The notes under the pieces were generated by a model. That model was not told the DNA's origin. It saw only the letters and a list, made by a program, of their open reading frames with translations, and did no database searches. Shown piece by piece: positions 8,204 to 13,516 of a stretch of DNA of 13,516 bases. Position 1 is the stretch's first letter. The number at the start of each line of letters is the position of its first letter. The DNA is from an uncultured Rickettsiales bacterium (GTDB lineage Bacteria; Pseudomonadota; Alphaproteobacteria; Rickettsiales; Midichloriaceae): NCBI GenBank assembly GCA_937996615.1, contig CALKVD010000171.1, positions 1 to 13,516 of the forward strand, written 5' to 3'. Position numbers and translations under genes: made by a program.

Positions 8204-8345
8204 GATTGTGGATGAGCTGTTGACGGATTGGCTATCGTTAGAATATGCGACAACTTCGAATTTTTGGCGATTTTTAATATTTTGACAAATCCCACCAACT
8301 AATAGAGAAAGCCCTATCAATCCAACAAAACCCAAAGCTGCATAT
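7931..8345. repeat. Perfect 415-bp direct repeat, copy 1
   Basis: Identical by base-by-base reading to 9962-10376 (offset 2031 bp, same orientation). It covers the DUF2155 3' fragment and the last 48 codons of the convergent membrane-protein gene. Identity breaks at 7930 (C against A) on the left and 8346 (G against A) on the right. Confidence 0.97.
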
Positions 8346-9415
8346 GCTCCTACAGGAGCGGATATACAACAAGCATAGAGATAGCACATTCCTCCTGCTG
8401 AAAGTGCTGCTAGCATGGCACCGGCAGCAACCAGAACAGCGCCACTGCTTTGTTGTGTTTCGCGATTGACTACTGTGGAGCTATCACTTGTTTCATGTTG
8501 TTCCACTGTTATGTATTCTTCGAACTCTGTAAGTGCTTTTTTAAATTCAGTTTCAAACTTTGGAATATAAACTTTATTCAAATTTTTGAGATTTTCTCCG
8601 ATCTCTTCGTTGCGCATTCCTGATGCTTTGGGGTCTTTGATTTTGTTGTATGCATTCTGGTATTGTTCTTTGAGTGCTACAAAATTTTTATATTGCTCGG
8701 TTGTCAAAATATTAATATGATCTGTCTTATGATAAGACTGCAAAAGCAAAGCTTTCATTTTACTAGATAGATTAAAAGTATTATAGGGAAACTCTGAATC
8801 TCTGAGTGATTGAGTTTCTTGAGTTAGTGGAACTCCTTCCTGCGAGCCATTGTGGTTTGGCGCCGGGTTTTGTTTCTCCTCTGTATTTATTATGATACCT
8901 TGGCCATTAGCTTCTTCGTTTTCGGCTTTTTCGAGATTTTCTATCGATTTTCGAATTTTTTTCAAATATCTCCTGGAATCCTTTGTAAATTCTGTGATTA
9001 ACTTTTTTGTGGTATCCTCAAGATATTTATGCTTTTCGCTTTCTTCTTTTTTTGCTATTTCTTCTAATTGTTCAGTATTGAAGCCCCAACTCCAAAGTTT
9101 TTGATATTGTTTTGCATTATCGTTTTGATTTTCAGTTAGAAAAAGATAACTGAAGAGAGCCTGAGTTTTCTCTTCATTCCCTTCTGCTCGTTTTTCTAAT
9201 TTACTAGAAAATTTGTCTGCATATGTTTTGATTTTTAGCAGGTCGGCGTCACTAATTCTTTGTGTTTCAGTGTTTGTTTGGAGTTTGTGAATTTTCTCTG
9301 CAGTGTTTTTTTTGAATTTTGTAATTATCTTTGAATTGATTTCTGAATAATTAAGATTTTCGTGTTTTCCATCGGTCCTTTTGTTGGACTTCCGTAGTCT
9401 TTTAGAGTGTTTCAT
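8198..9415 (-). CDS. Coiled-coil-like protein with C-terminal transmembrane hairpin, paralogue A
   Basis: A 405-residue protein of no family I recognise. The N-terminus (1-50) is basic. Residues about 50-170 are highly charged and helix-prone (Lys/Glu-rich, coiled-coil-like), followed by an acidic/Asn-rich linker and a second charged helical stretch (about 215-305). A hydrophobic hairpin follows: a small-residue-rich segment at 325-357 and TM2 at 358-377 (YAALGFVGLIGLSLLVGGIC). The tail is hydrophilic, about 28 residues, and Ser-rich. There is no N-terminal signal peptide. It is a clear paralogue of the gene at 10229-11146: motifs such as TQALFSYLFL and LWSWGFNTEQLEEI match YQALYNYFFP and LKAFGFNMQELETI, and the last 48 residues are identical. 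ACAGGT sits 7 bp before the ATG as a ribosome-binding site. A secreted or host-membrane protein is conceivable for an intracellular bacterium but unproven. Confidence 0.8.
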   Translation of the reverse strand: MKHSKRLRKSNKRTDGKHENLNYSEINSKIITKFKKNTAEKIHKLQTNTETQRISDADLLKIKTYADKFSSKLEKRAEGNEEKTQALFSYLFLTENQNDNAKQYQKLWSWGFNTEQLEEIAKKEESEKHKYLEDTTKKLITEFTKDSRRYLKKIRKSIENLEKAENEEANGQGIIINTEEKQNPAPNHNGSQEGVPLTQETQSLRDSEFPYNTFNLSSKMKALLLQSYHKTDHINILTTEQYKNFVALKEQYQNAYNKIKDPKASGMRNEEIGENLKNLNKVYIPKFETEFKKALTEFEEYITVEQHETSDSSTVVNRETQQSSGAVLVAAGAMLAALSAGGMCYLYACCISAPVGAYAALGFVGLIGLSLLVGGICQNIKNRQKFEVVAYSNDSQSVNSSSTIS

Positions 9416-9443
9416 TCTATTGACCTGTTAATATTGTTGAACG

Positions 9444-9472
9444 TTTATACAATAGCATATGTTATAATGCAA
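9444..9472 (-). promoter_or_regulatory. Candidate promoter of paralogue A
   Basis: Read on the minus strand: TTGCAT (9467-9472), a 17-bp spacer, then TATAAA (9444-9449), 28 bp before the ATG. The same -35 hexamer and spacing occur upstream of paralogue B, which makes the call stronger than a lone match. A 13-bp leader with the ribosome-binding site (9423-9435) is also shared. Confidence 0.55.
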
Positions 9473-9622
9473 TGCAATAATATACCGCTACAACAAAACA
9501 ATAAAATATAACGCGAAACATAACGCAAAAGTTATAAATGTAAAGACATCTTATAACCATAGCAATTGATTAGTATCATCTCCCAAAACAGCAAAATTTC
9601 CCTGGTTCTAAAATCACCAGTG
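9461..9622. repeat. Divergent repeat upstream of paralogue A
   Basis: Aligns in the same orientation to 11216-11360, with long identical runs (for example AAAACAATAAAATATAACGC and CCAAAACAGCAAAATTTC), scattered substitutions and a roughly 12-bp indel. It marks the upstream flank of the duplicated cassette; similarity fades beyond 9622. Confidence 0.8.
9531..9557. promoter_or_regulatory. Inverted repeat upstream of paralogue A promoter
   Basis: GTTATAA (9531-9537) and TTATAAC (9551-9557) are perfect inverted arms. Inside them ATGT and ACAT also pair around an AAAG loop. The repeat is conserved at the matching position upstream of paralogue B (11271-11296). It could be an operator or a DNA/RNA structure; it has no U-tract or GC stem, so an intrinsic terminator is unlikely. 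Confidence 0.4.
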
Positions 9623-9672
9623 CTTATCTTTTGGCTATATTGCAAATTACGTTATTTTTTTAGAGATAAAAC

Positions 9673-9701
9673 TTGGCAAAAATTGAAAACTCTAGTAATT
9701 A
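9673..9701 (+). promoter_or_regulatory. Candidate promoter of the intact DUF2155 gene
   Basis: TTGGCA (9673-9678), a 17-bp spacer and TAATTA (9696-9701), 62 bp before the ATG at 9764. It lies outside the duplicated segment, so the truncated DUF2155 copy lacks it. AT-rich context makes this a weak call. Confidence 0.3.
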
Positions 9702-9763
9702 TTGTTACATAACCTAATCCCATCAATTAATAATCAAATTTTGATGTATTAATCAAAAACCAT

Positions 9764-10234
9764 ATGAATAAACTCCACTCTTTTTTGTTTCTATTCGCTG
9801 TATTGCTTGGAATGTTGGCACCAACATTCGGAAGCGCAAATTCAATTTTCGACCAGACAGATAGCGGTGAAGTTTTAAATGATCGGGATAATGGTTGGGT
9901 GGGAGATGAAAAAATTGCGGTTGAAAAGCGGTATTATTCAGAAAGCAACTATGTCCAAACAAATAATGCTAAGCTTTGGATTATGAATTTAGCTAATAAC
10001 AATTCGCAAATTATCGAAATCAAACAAAATATGCCAGTATCGTTCGGTGACCTGACAATAACATTGCGTGGTGGGTGGGGTAGTTTGCAAAAGAAGGGAG
10101 TTGCTGATACTCAGGCTTATATTATGGTTGCTGACACTTTGGAGAAAAGAGAAGTGTTTAGCGGCTGGATCAGTTCAAAATATCCAACCGCCAATCAGGT
10201 TGTCTATCAACAGTTGTTGATACGTTTATTATGA
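9764..10234 (+). CDS. DUF2155 domain-containing secreted protein
   Basis: An exported protein of 156 residues. The signal peptide is clear: MNK, a hydrophobic core (about residues 7-19) and a likely signal peptidase I site near GSANS (23-27). The conserved DUF2155 region follows from about residue 69: AKLWIMNLANN, then an IKQNMPVSFGDLTITLR segment (like the family's VGxxVxFGxLxITVR), AYIMVAD, and the hallmark VFSGWISSKYPT (family FSGWMFASSPA). DUF2155 is found almost only in alphaproteobacteria; its role is unknown. From memory, family members usually have a Cys after the ITVRA strand and another at the C-terminus. Both are missing here (LRGGWGS; ending IRLL). Its last two sense/stop codons overlap the stop of convergent paralogue B by 6 bp. 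Codons 67 to stop are duplicated exactly at 7931-8203. Confidence 0.85.
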   Translation: MNKLHSFLFLFAVLLGMLAPTFGSANSIFDQTDSGEVLNDRDNGWVGDEKIAVEKRYYSESNYVQTNNAKLWIMNLANNNSQIIEIKQNMPVSFGDLTITLRGGWGSLQKKGVADTQAYIMVADTLEKREVFSGWISSKYPTANQVVYQQLLIRLL

Positions 10235-10376
10235 GATTGTGGATGAGCTGTTGACGGATTGGCTATCGTTAGAATATGCGACAACTTCGAATTTTTGGCG
10301 ATTTTTAATATTTTGACAAATCCCACCAACTAATAGAGAAAGCCCTATCAATCCAACAAAACCCAAAGCTGCATAT
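9962..10376. repeat. Perfect 415-bp direct repeat, copy 2
   Basis: Identical to 7931-8345. It spans codons 67 to stop of the intact DUF2155 gene and the C-terminal 48 codons of convergent paralogue B. Recombination between the two copies would delete or duplicate 2031 bp. Confidence 0.97.
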
Positions 10377-11146
10377 ACCCCCAAGGCAGAAACTCCAATC
10401 GCGGATAATATAGATAATGGTATACCATAAGCATAGACATAACCAGCTCCTCCTCCTGAAAGTGCTGCTAGCATAGAACCAGCAGCAATCGGGCCAGCAC
10501 CGCCGCCCCTTTGTTTTTCGGTGTTTGATTTTGTCTTGAATGTTGCTTGCGATTTTGCAGAAAACATAAAGTCTGCATTCTGTGATAATATTATACTTTG
10601 TGCTGTATTACTGTTATGAGAATCAGCTGATTGTAGTGACGGTTGTGAAAAATCATAGCTATTCGATAAAATATTTTGTGTTTTTTGTTTTTCTGCTTCT
10701 TTTTGCAGCTTTTCTATCAATTCTTGAGCTTTTTGTTCAATTGATTTCAAAAATTCCTGGGATTTATTGAGAAGTTCTATGATTGACTTTTGTTCTGTTT
10801 TAGTAAGCAATTCATTGATTTTTGTATATTCAGACTCGCTGGCTTTTATTGTTTCTAACTCTTGCATGTTGAATCCAAAAGCCTTGAGTTTTGACTCAAG
10901 GCTTGTGTTATTATAATTGTTTGATGGGAAAAAATAGTTATAGAGAGCTTGATATTTTGCGGCATTAGTTTTTTCTATGGATTTCAATTCGTTCAAACAT
11001 TTTTTTGCATATTCTACGATTTCTTGATCCTCTGTCTGAGAACTTTGCAAACTATCGTTTTGTTTTATAAAGTTATTAGCAATGCTAAATACAGATTCTT
11101 CGAATCCTTTAATTATCTGTTGAGTGGTTTGTTGTGTATTTTGCAT
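10229..11146 (-). CDS. Coiled-coil-like protein with C-terminal transmembrane hairpin, paralogue B
   Basis: A 305-residue paralogue of the protein at 8198-9415. The N-terminal half (about 1-165) is charged and Gln/Asn/Lys/Glu-rich with coiled-coil character, strongest at about 128-165 (KSIEQKAQELIEKLQKEAEK). A low-complexity linker reaches a GGGAG turn near 213. The hydrophobic hairpin spans 216-257 (nine residues longer than in paralogue A) and 258-277, then the identical hydrophilic tail follows. It lacks the additional roughly 100-residue helical section found in A between coiled coil and hairpin. There is no signal peptide. ACAGGT lies 7 bp before the ATG and a promoter is visible upstream. 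N-terminal protein similarity to A is low but aligned throughout, so duplication is old while the 3' end is freshly homogenised. Function unknown. Confidence 0.8.
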   Translation of the reverse strand: MQNTQQTTQQIIKGFEESVFSIANNFIKQNDSLQSSQTEDQEIVEYAKKCLNELKSIEKTNAAKYQALYNYFFPSNNYNNTSLESKLKAFGFNMQELETIKASESEYTKINELLTKTEQKSIIELLNKSQEFLKSIEQKAQELIEKLQKEAEKQKTQNILSNSYDFSQPSLQSADSHNSNTAQSIILSQNADFMFSAKSQATFKTKSNTEKQRGGGAGPIAAGSMLAALSGGGAGYVYAYGIPLSILSAIGVSALGVYAALGFVGLIGLSLLVGGICQNIKNRQKFEVVAYSNDSQSVNSSSTIS

Positions 11147-11203
11147 TTTACTTACCTGTTAATATTTTATTGTTTTGCTATATTATGCTACTGGTGTTTT
11201 AGC

Positions 11204-11232
11204 ATAATACCACACATTATAATATAATGCAA
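11204..11232 (-). promoter_or_regulatory. Candidate promoter of paralogue B
   Basis: Read on the minus strand: TTGCAT (11227-11232), a 17-bp spacer and TATTAT (11204-11209), 57 bp before the ATG. The -35 and spacing match paralogue A exactly, although the spacer sequence differs. The conserved leader with the ribosome-binding site is at 11154-11166. Confidence 0.55.
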
Positions 11233-11360
11233 TAATATAATATAGTAAAACAATAAAATATAACGCAAAGGTTATAATGTAAAAATATCTTATAACCTTA
11301 GCAACTGATTGCCATCACCTTCCAAAACAGCAAAATTTCGCGGGTTCTAAAATTACAATG
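11216..11360. repeat. Divergent repeat upstream of paralogue B
   Basis: Counterpart of 9461-9622, with the same order of shared blocks and one fewer ATAACGC motif. It ends about 105 bp before the ATP synthase b' start. Confidence 0.8.
11271..11296. promoter_or_regulatory. Inverted repeat upstream of paralogue B promoter
   Basis: GTTATAA (11271-11277) and TTATAAC (11290-11296) arms are the same as upstream of paralogue A, with a 12-bp rather than 13-bp centre. The centre has mutated so that the inner pairing seen in A is lost, while both outer arms are unchanged. This pattern fits a protein-binding site better than an RNA hairpin. Confidence 0.4.
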
Positions 11361-11407
11361 ATCAAGCTATTTGGAAAGAAAACTTATAACTAAAAGATTA
11401 AAAAATG

Positions 11408-11436
11408 TTGCCGATAAAAATAATCTCAGTTAAAAT
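11408..11436 (+). promoter_or_regulatory. Candidate promoter for atpF'-atpF
   Basis: TTGCCG (11408-11413), a 17-bp spacer and TAAAAT (11431-11436), 30 bp before the b' ATG. The pair needs its own promoter because the gene upstream runs the other way. Confidence 0.45.
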
Positions 11437-11466
11437 ACCACCAACAAAATCAAATCAAAACAAAAC

Positions 11467-11922
11467 ATGCCCCATCTTAACACCGCGTTTTTTTTACCAC
11501 AAATTATATGGTTAGCCCTGATTTTCTTGCTTTGCTACTTGGTCGTTTGTTTTTTGTTACTGCCGACAATGCGTCTTGGGATTTTGCGTCGCAAATCGAT
11601 TATTATGATGCATTTGAACGAAGCTAACAGGATTCTCGCAAGAGTTGAAGCGATTGAAGCAAAAACTGAGCAGATTGTGATTAATCACCGCAATGAACTC
11701 AACAACATTAGATATAATGCAATGCATAGAGCAAAAACGATAGTGAACAGTAAAGTGGCGGCTGTTAACGCTGAAATTGCGGCTCATATTGAAGAAATAG
11801 ATAGAAGCAAAGATGAAAAGAGACAAATGTTGGAAAAGACCATCCCAAATATTATTGAAGAAGTTTCGGGACAGGTTTGGGATTTTTTAGCAAATCCTCA
11901 TAAAACTAACACAATAATGTAG
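11467..11922 (+). CDS. atpF2: F0F1 ATP synthase subunit b'
   Basis: Membrane-anchored stator subunit of F0; the b/b' heterodimer connects the a/c membrane motor to F1 and stops it co-rotating. The 151-residue protein begins MPHLNTAFFLPQIIWLAL, matching the b' pattern (MPQLD..PFxxQ..WL). One transmembrane helix lies at about 12-33, then LLLPTMRLGILRRK, then a long charged alpha-helix (about 45-140) expected to form the stalk coiled coil. A b'-b gene pair is normal in alphaproteobacteria and phototrophs. The start at 11467 is the first Met of the conserved N-terminus; no Shine-Dalgarno is obvious. The a and c subunit genes that usually sit just upstream are not here. Also named atpX or atpG in some annotations. 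Confidence 0.88.
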   Translation: MPHLNTAFFLPQIIWLALIFLLCYLVVCFLLLPTMRLGILRRKSIIMMHLNEANRILARVEAIEAKTEQIVINHRNELNNIRYNAMHRAKTIVNSKVAAVNAEIAAHIEEIDRSKDEKRQMLEKTIPNIIEEVSGQVWDFLANPHKTNTIM

Positions 11923-11980
11923 CTTTAAATTAGCAAAAAAATGAACTAGAATTAAAAACAATGATTTTTCTTACCCTATA

Positions 11981-12478
11981 ATGATGACAATACTAACTAA
12001 CGAACTATTTTGGATCGCTTTGTCTTTCTCAGTTTTTATAGCAGCGATAATGCATAAATCAGTCAAGGGTAAAATATATGCTGCTCTTGATCAACGTATA
12101 AAAAAAGCTGTAAGTGATGTTGTTGAAGCTGAGTTGGTCAAAAAATCAGCACAGCTTCGTCTCAAGGAAACAAGAGTCCGCTATAATACAATCGTTGAAA
12201 CTAACTCCAGAATTTTGCAGCTAGCTCAATCTGACGCTCAGGTTTTGCTTTCTGAGGCTAATAAAAAGATTGAAGATCTAGAAAAGCAAAAAAATAGTCT
12301 GATCGAAGGGTATCAAAATGCGCAGAATAAAGAAATTATTGAGGCATTAAAAAGTGATGTATTGGTTGCTGCTTTAAATATTGTCGAGCGTAAATTTGAA
12401 TCATTATTGAAAAATCAAAGCTATCGAACTGAGGTCGAAGACCTTGATCTAGAAATATTCAAAAAAACCTGGAATTAG
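11981..12478 (+). CDS. atpF: F0F1 ATP synthase subunit b
   Basis: Second stator subunit, 165 residues, pairing with b'. It has a single N-terminal transmembrane helix (about 8-25, LFWIALSFSVFIAAIM), then the polar helix containing KIYAALDQRIKKAVSDVVEA, a typical b-type tether region, and a long Lys/Glu/Gln-rich helix to about 140. The start is ATG at 11981; an ATG follows at once (11984), so the true start could be either. It lies 58 bp after b' with no promoter that stands out, so the two are likely one transcript. No F1 genes (delta, alpha, gamma, beta, epsilon) follow; the next gene is rpmI after a 309-bp gap. This subunit is divergent in sequence, and the assignment rests on the topology, the length and the adjacent b' gene. 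Confidence 0.85.
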   Translation: MMTILTNELFWIALSFSVFIAAIMHKSVKGKIYAALDQRIKKAVSDVVEAELVKKSAQLRLKETRVRYNTIVETNSRILQLAQSDAQVLLSEANKKIEDLEKQKNSLIEGYQNAQNKEIIEALKSDVLVAALNIVERKFESLLKNQSYRTEVEDLDLEIFKKTWN

Positions 12479-12787
12479 AATAGAGTTAAAATATTATAGG
12501 GAGGGGGTCTTAGATACCAAAACATGATTTGATTATAGTGATATAGCGATCTAATATAATGTTATTATGACTATAGTTTGAATAATACCAACCACCGCTG
12601 AAGTTAATAGCAAATCTCTGTTGCGATTAGATAGAAAATTTATGTTGCTATTTAGAACGAATTTTTATATCATCGGCACTATTCCAAATTATCTCGTATG
12701 GCCAAGTGGCATTGCCTGGGAGATATATTGTTTTTGATTTTCAATTCATAAAACAAACAAAATTAACTTATCTATATAAGAGGAAAT
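12479..12787. other. 309-bp non-coding region before rpmI
   Basis: Contains a candidate promoter at 12529-12557 and leaves a possible 5' leader of more than 200 bases for rpmI-rplT, in which an L20-responsive autoregulatory structure is conceivable. Some short GC-rich pairing possibilities occur around 12700-12720 but no clear hairpin. There is no infC frame, no tRNA and no convincing terminator for atpF. Confidence 0.5.
12529..12557 (+). promoter_or_regulatory. Candidate promoter for rpmI-rplT
   Basis: TTGATT (12529-12534), a 17-bp spacer and TAATAT (12552-12557). An overlapping perfect TATAAT at 12555-12560 would give a 20-bp spacer. It lies about 230 bp upstream of rpmI, implying a long leader. 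Confidence 0.35.
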
Positions 12788-12997
12788 ATGCCAAAAATGA
12801 AAACAAAAAGTGGAGCGAAAAAACGCTTCAAATTCACTGCCACTGGTCTAGTAATTGGGACCCAAGCTAAAACCAGACACAACAAACGTAAAATGAGCAA
12901 ACGCGCTCTAAGAACGCAGAGAGGAACCCAGATCATGAACGATGTTGAGGCTCGTAGGGTTATTCGATATTTCCCTTATGCTAACTTAGCAGCATAG
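12788..12997 (+). CDS. rpmI: 50S ribosomal protein L35
   Basis: Small basic protein of the large ribosomal subunit, 69 residues (family usually about 64-67). It begins MPKMKTKSGAKKRF, the L35 signature, followed by FTATGLV, the basic HNKRKMSKRALR block and a C-terminal RYFPYANLAA. A strong ribosome-binding sequence AAGAGGA (12778-12784) lies 3 bp before the ATG, one of the clearest in the window. rplT follows after 171 bp, an unusually large gap for this pair. The usual upstream neighbour infC is absent. Expression is probably from the promoter about 230 bp upstream. Confidence 0.97.
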   Translation: MPKMKTKSGAKKRFKFTATGLVIGTQAKTRHNKRKMSKRALRTQRGTQIMNDVEARRVIRYFPYANLAA

Positions 12998-13168
12998 TAC
13001 TGTCCTATTACAAAGCGCCAGAAAAATTGCCAATAAATCTAAGTCAAAACATACTCTCTGTTTTAGCAAGTGATGGCAAATTAATGGATAAGCAAGTAAT
13101 AAAATCAGTTAGTCGAGATAATTCTAAAATTACTAAACTCAATAAATAACATAAATTAGGTAAAAAAT

Positions 13169-13516
13169 ATGGCACGTGTAAAACGCAGTGTAGTCGCTCG
13201 TAAAAGACATAAAAAAATACTAGAACTTGCAAAAGGATATTATGGTCGCTCCAAAAGTTGTTTTAGAGTCGCTGTAGAAAAGGTAGAAAAAGCGTTACGC
13301 TATGCTTATCGCGATCGTCGCAATAAAAAACGTGATCTGCGCGGCCTTTGGATCCAGCGGATTAATGCAGCAACCAGAGAACATGGTATGTCTTATTCAG
13401 TCTTTATGCATGGCTTAAAAAATGCTGGCATAACGATCAATCGCAAAATGCTTTCTGAGATCGCAATTAATGATAGTGTTGCTTTCTCTGGCTTAGTTGA
13501 ACAAGCAAAATCTTGC
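13169..13516 (+). CDS. rplT: 50S ribosomal protein L20 (3' end beyond window)
   Basis: Assembly protein of the 50S subunit that binds 23S rRNA and, in several bacteria, represses its own operon. The visible 116 codons from the ATG at 13169 have no stop by the window end; L20 is normally about 117-120 residues, so only the last few are missing. The typical features are present: MARVKRSVVARKRHKK, AKGYYGRSKSCFRVA, ALRYAYRDRRNKKRDLR, LWIQRINAA and the C-terminal RKMLSEIA and FSGLVEQAK. TAGG (13157-13160) lies 8 bp before the start as a ribosome-binding site. Confidence 0.97.
   Translation, partial: MARVKRSVVARKRHKKILELAKGYYGRSKSCFRVAVEKVEKALRYAYRDRRNKKRDLRGLWIQRINAATREHGMSYSVFMHGLKNAGITINRKMLSEIAINDSVAFSGLVEQAKSC

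Larger units (their letters stand above)
9416..9763. other. Divergent 348-bp intergenic region between paralogue A and DUF2155
   Basis: Holds the minus-strand promoter and ribosome-binding leader of paralogue A, an inverted repeat, and further right a candidate plus-strand promoter for DUF2155. The part 9461-9622 is homologous to the region upstream of paralogue B (11216-11360). Copy A carries about 12 extra bases that duplicate an ATAACGC motif. No RNA gene or protein-coding frame is convincing here. Confidence 0.7.
11147..11466. other. Divergent 320-bp intergenic region between paralogue B and ATP synthase b'
   Basis: Contains the minus-strand promoter and leader of paralogue B, the conserved inverted repeat and the upstream repeat flank to about 11360. 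The unshared part to the right holds a candidate plus-strand promoter for the ATP synthase pair. No coding frame or RNA gene is supported. Confidence 0.7.

Noticed and set aside
9575..9622. Short frames conserved in both upstream repeats (minus strand, reading VILEPxKFCCFGR in each copy) as a leader peptide
   Set aside because: Only about 15-25 codons, closed by a stop just upstream in copy A, with no ribosome-binding site; the similarity follows from duplication of the DNA.
7931..11466. Transposon or insertion sequence as the cause of the duplication
   Set aside because: No transposase frame, terminal inverted repeats or target-site duplication could be found at the edges; the repeats are direct and lie within genes.

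Overview
The window is AT-rich, densely coded and alphaproteobacterial in character. It carries paired F0 b' and b ATP synthase genes, an RppH-type Nudix gene, a DUF2155 secreted-protein gene, and rpmI-rplT. The low GC, Lys/Asn/Ile-rich proteins, scattered housekeeping genes and coiled-coil membrane proteins without an obvious family suggest an intracellular lineage such as Rickettsiales or Holosporales. That assignment is inference; no rRNA or diagnostic marker is present.

Layout. 1-3538 (+): the tail of an unrecognised hydrophilic protein, then a complete RND efflux permease. 3558-5006 (-): a ComF-type phosphoribosyltransferase and a beta-carbonic anhydrase. 5118-5947 (+): a small lipoprotein and the queuosine enzyme QueD. 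6045-6839 (-): Lgt, the lipoprotein diacylglyceryl transferase. 6903-7880 (+): a small basic protein directly abutting an RppH-like Nudix hydrolase. 7931-11466: a duplicated cassette, described below. 11467-12478 (+): ATP synthase b' and b. 12788-13516 (+): rpmI and rplT, the latter running off the window end.

The unusual region is 7931-11466. A unit made of a DUF2155 gene (+) convergent with a membrane-protein gene (-) is present twice. In the first unit DUF2155 survives only as a 3' fragment; in the second it is complete with a signal peptide. The two membrane proteins (405 and 305 aa) are divergent paralogues with charged, coiled-coil-like N-terminal parts and a C-terminal hydrophobic hairpin. 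Their last 48 residues are identical. A 415-bp block covering both 3' ends, including the dead DUF2155 fragment, is base-for-base identical between copies (7931-8345 and 9962-10376). The upstream regions of the two membrane-protein genes are also clearly related and share a promoter with 17-bp spacing, an inverted repeat and a ribosome-binding leader. Conserved flanks around a divergent middle, plus an identical untranslatable fragment, point to recent gene conversion. The layout would allow recombination to shuffle or amplify the cassette.

Functional themes are envelope and transport (RND pump, Lgt, lipoprotein, DUF2155, paralogous membrane proteins), energy (ATP synthase stalk), RNA turnover and modification (RppH, QueD), CO2/bicarbonate interconversion, and translation (L35, L20). 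No tRNA, rRNA, CRISPR array, transposase or convincing intrinsic terminator was seen.
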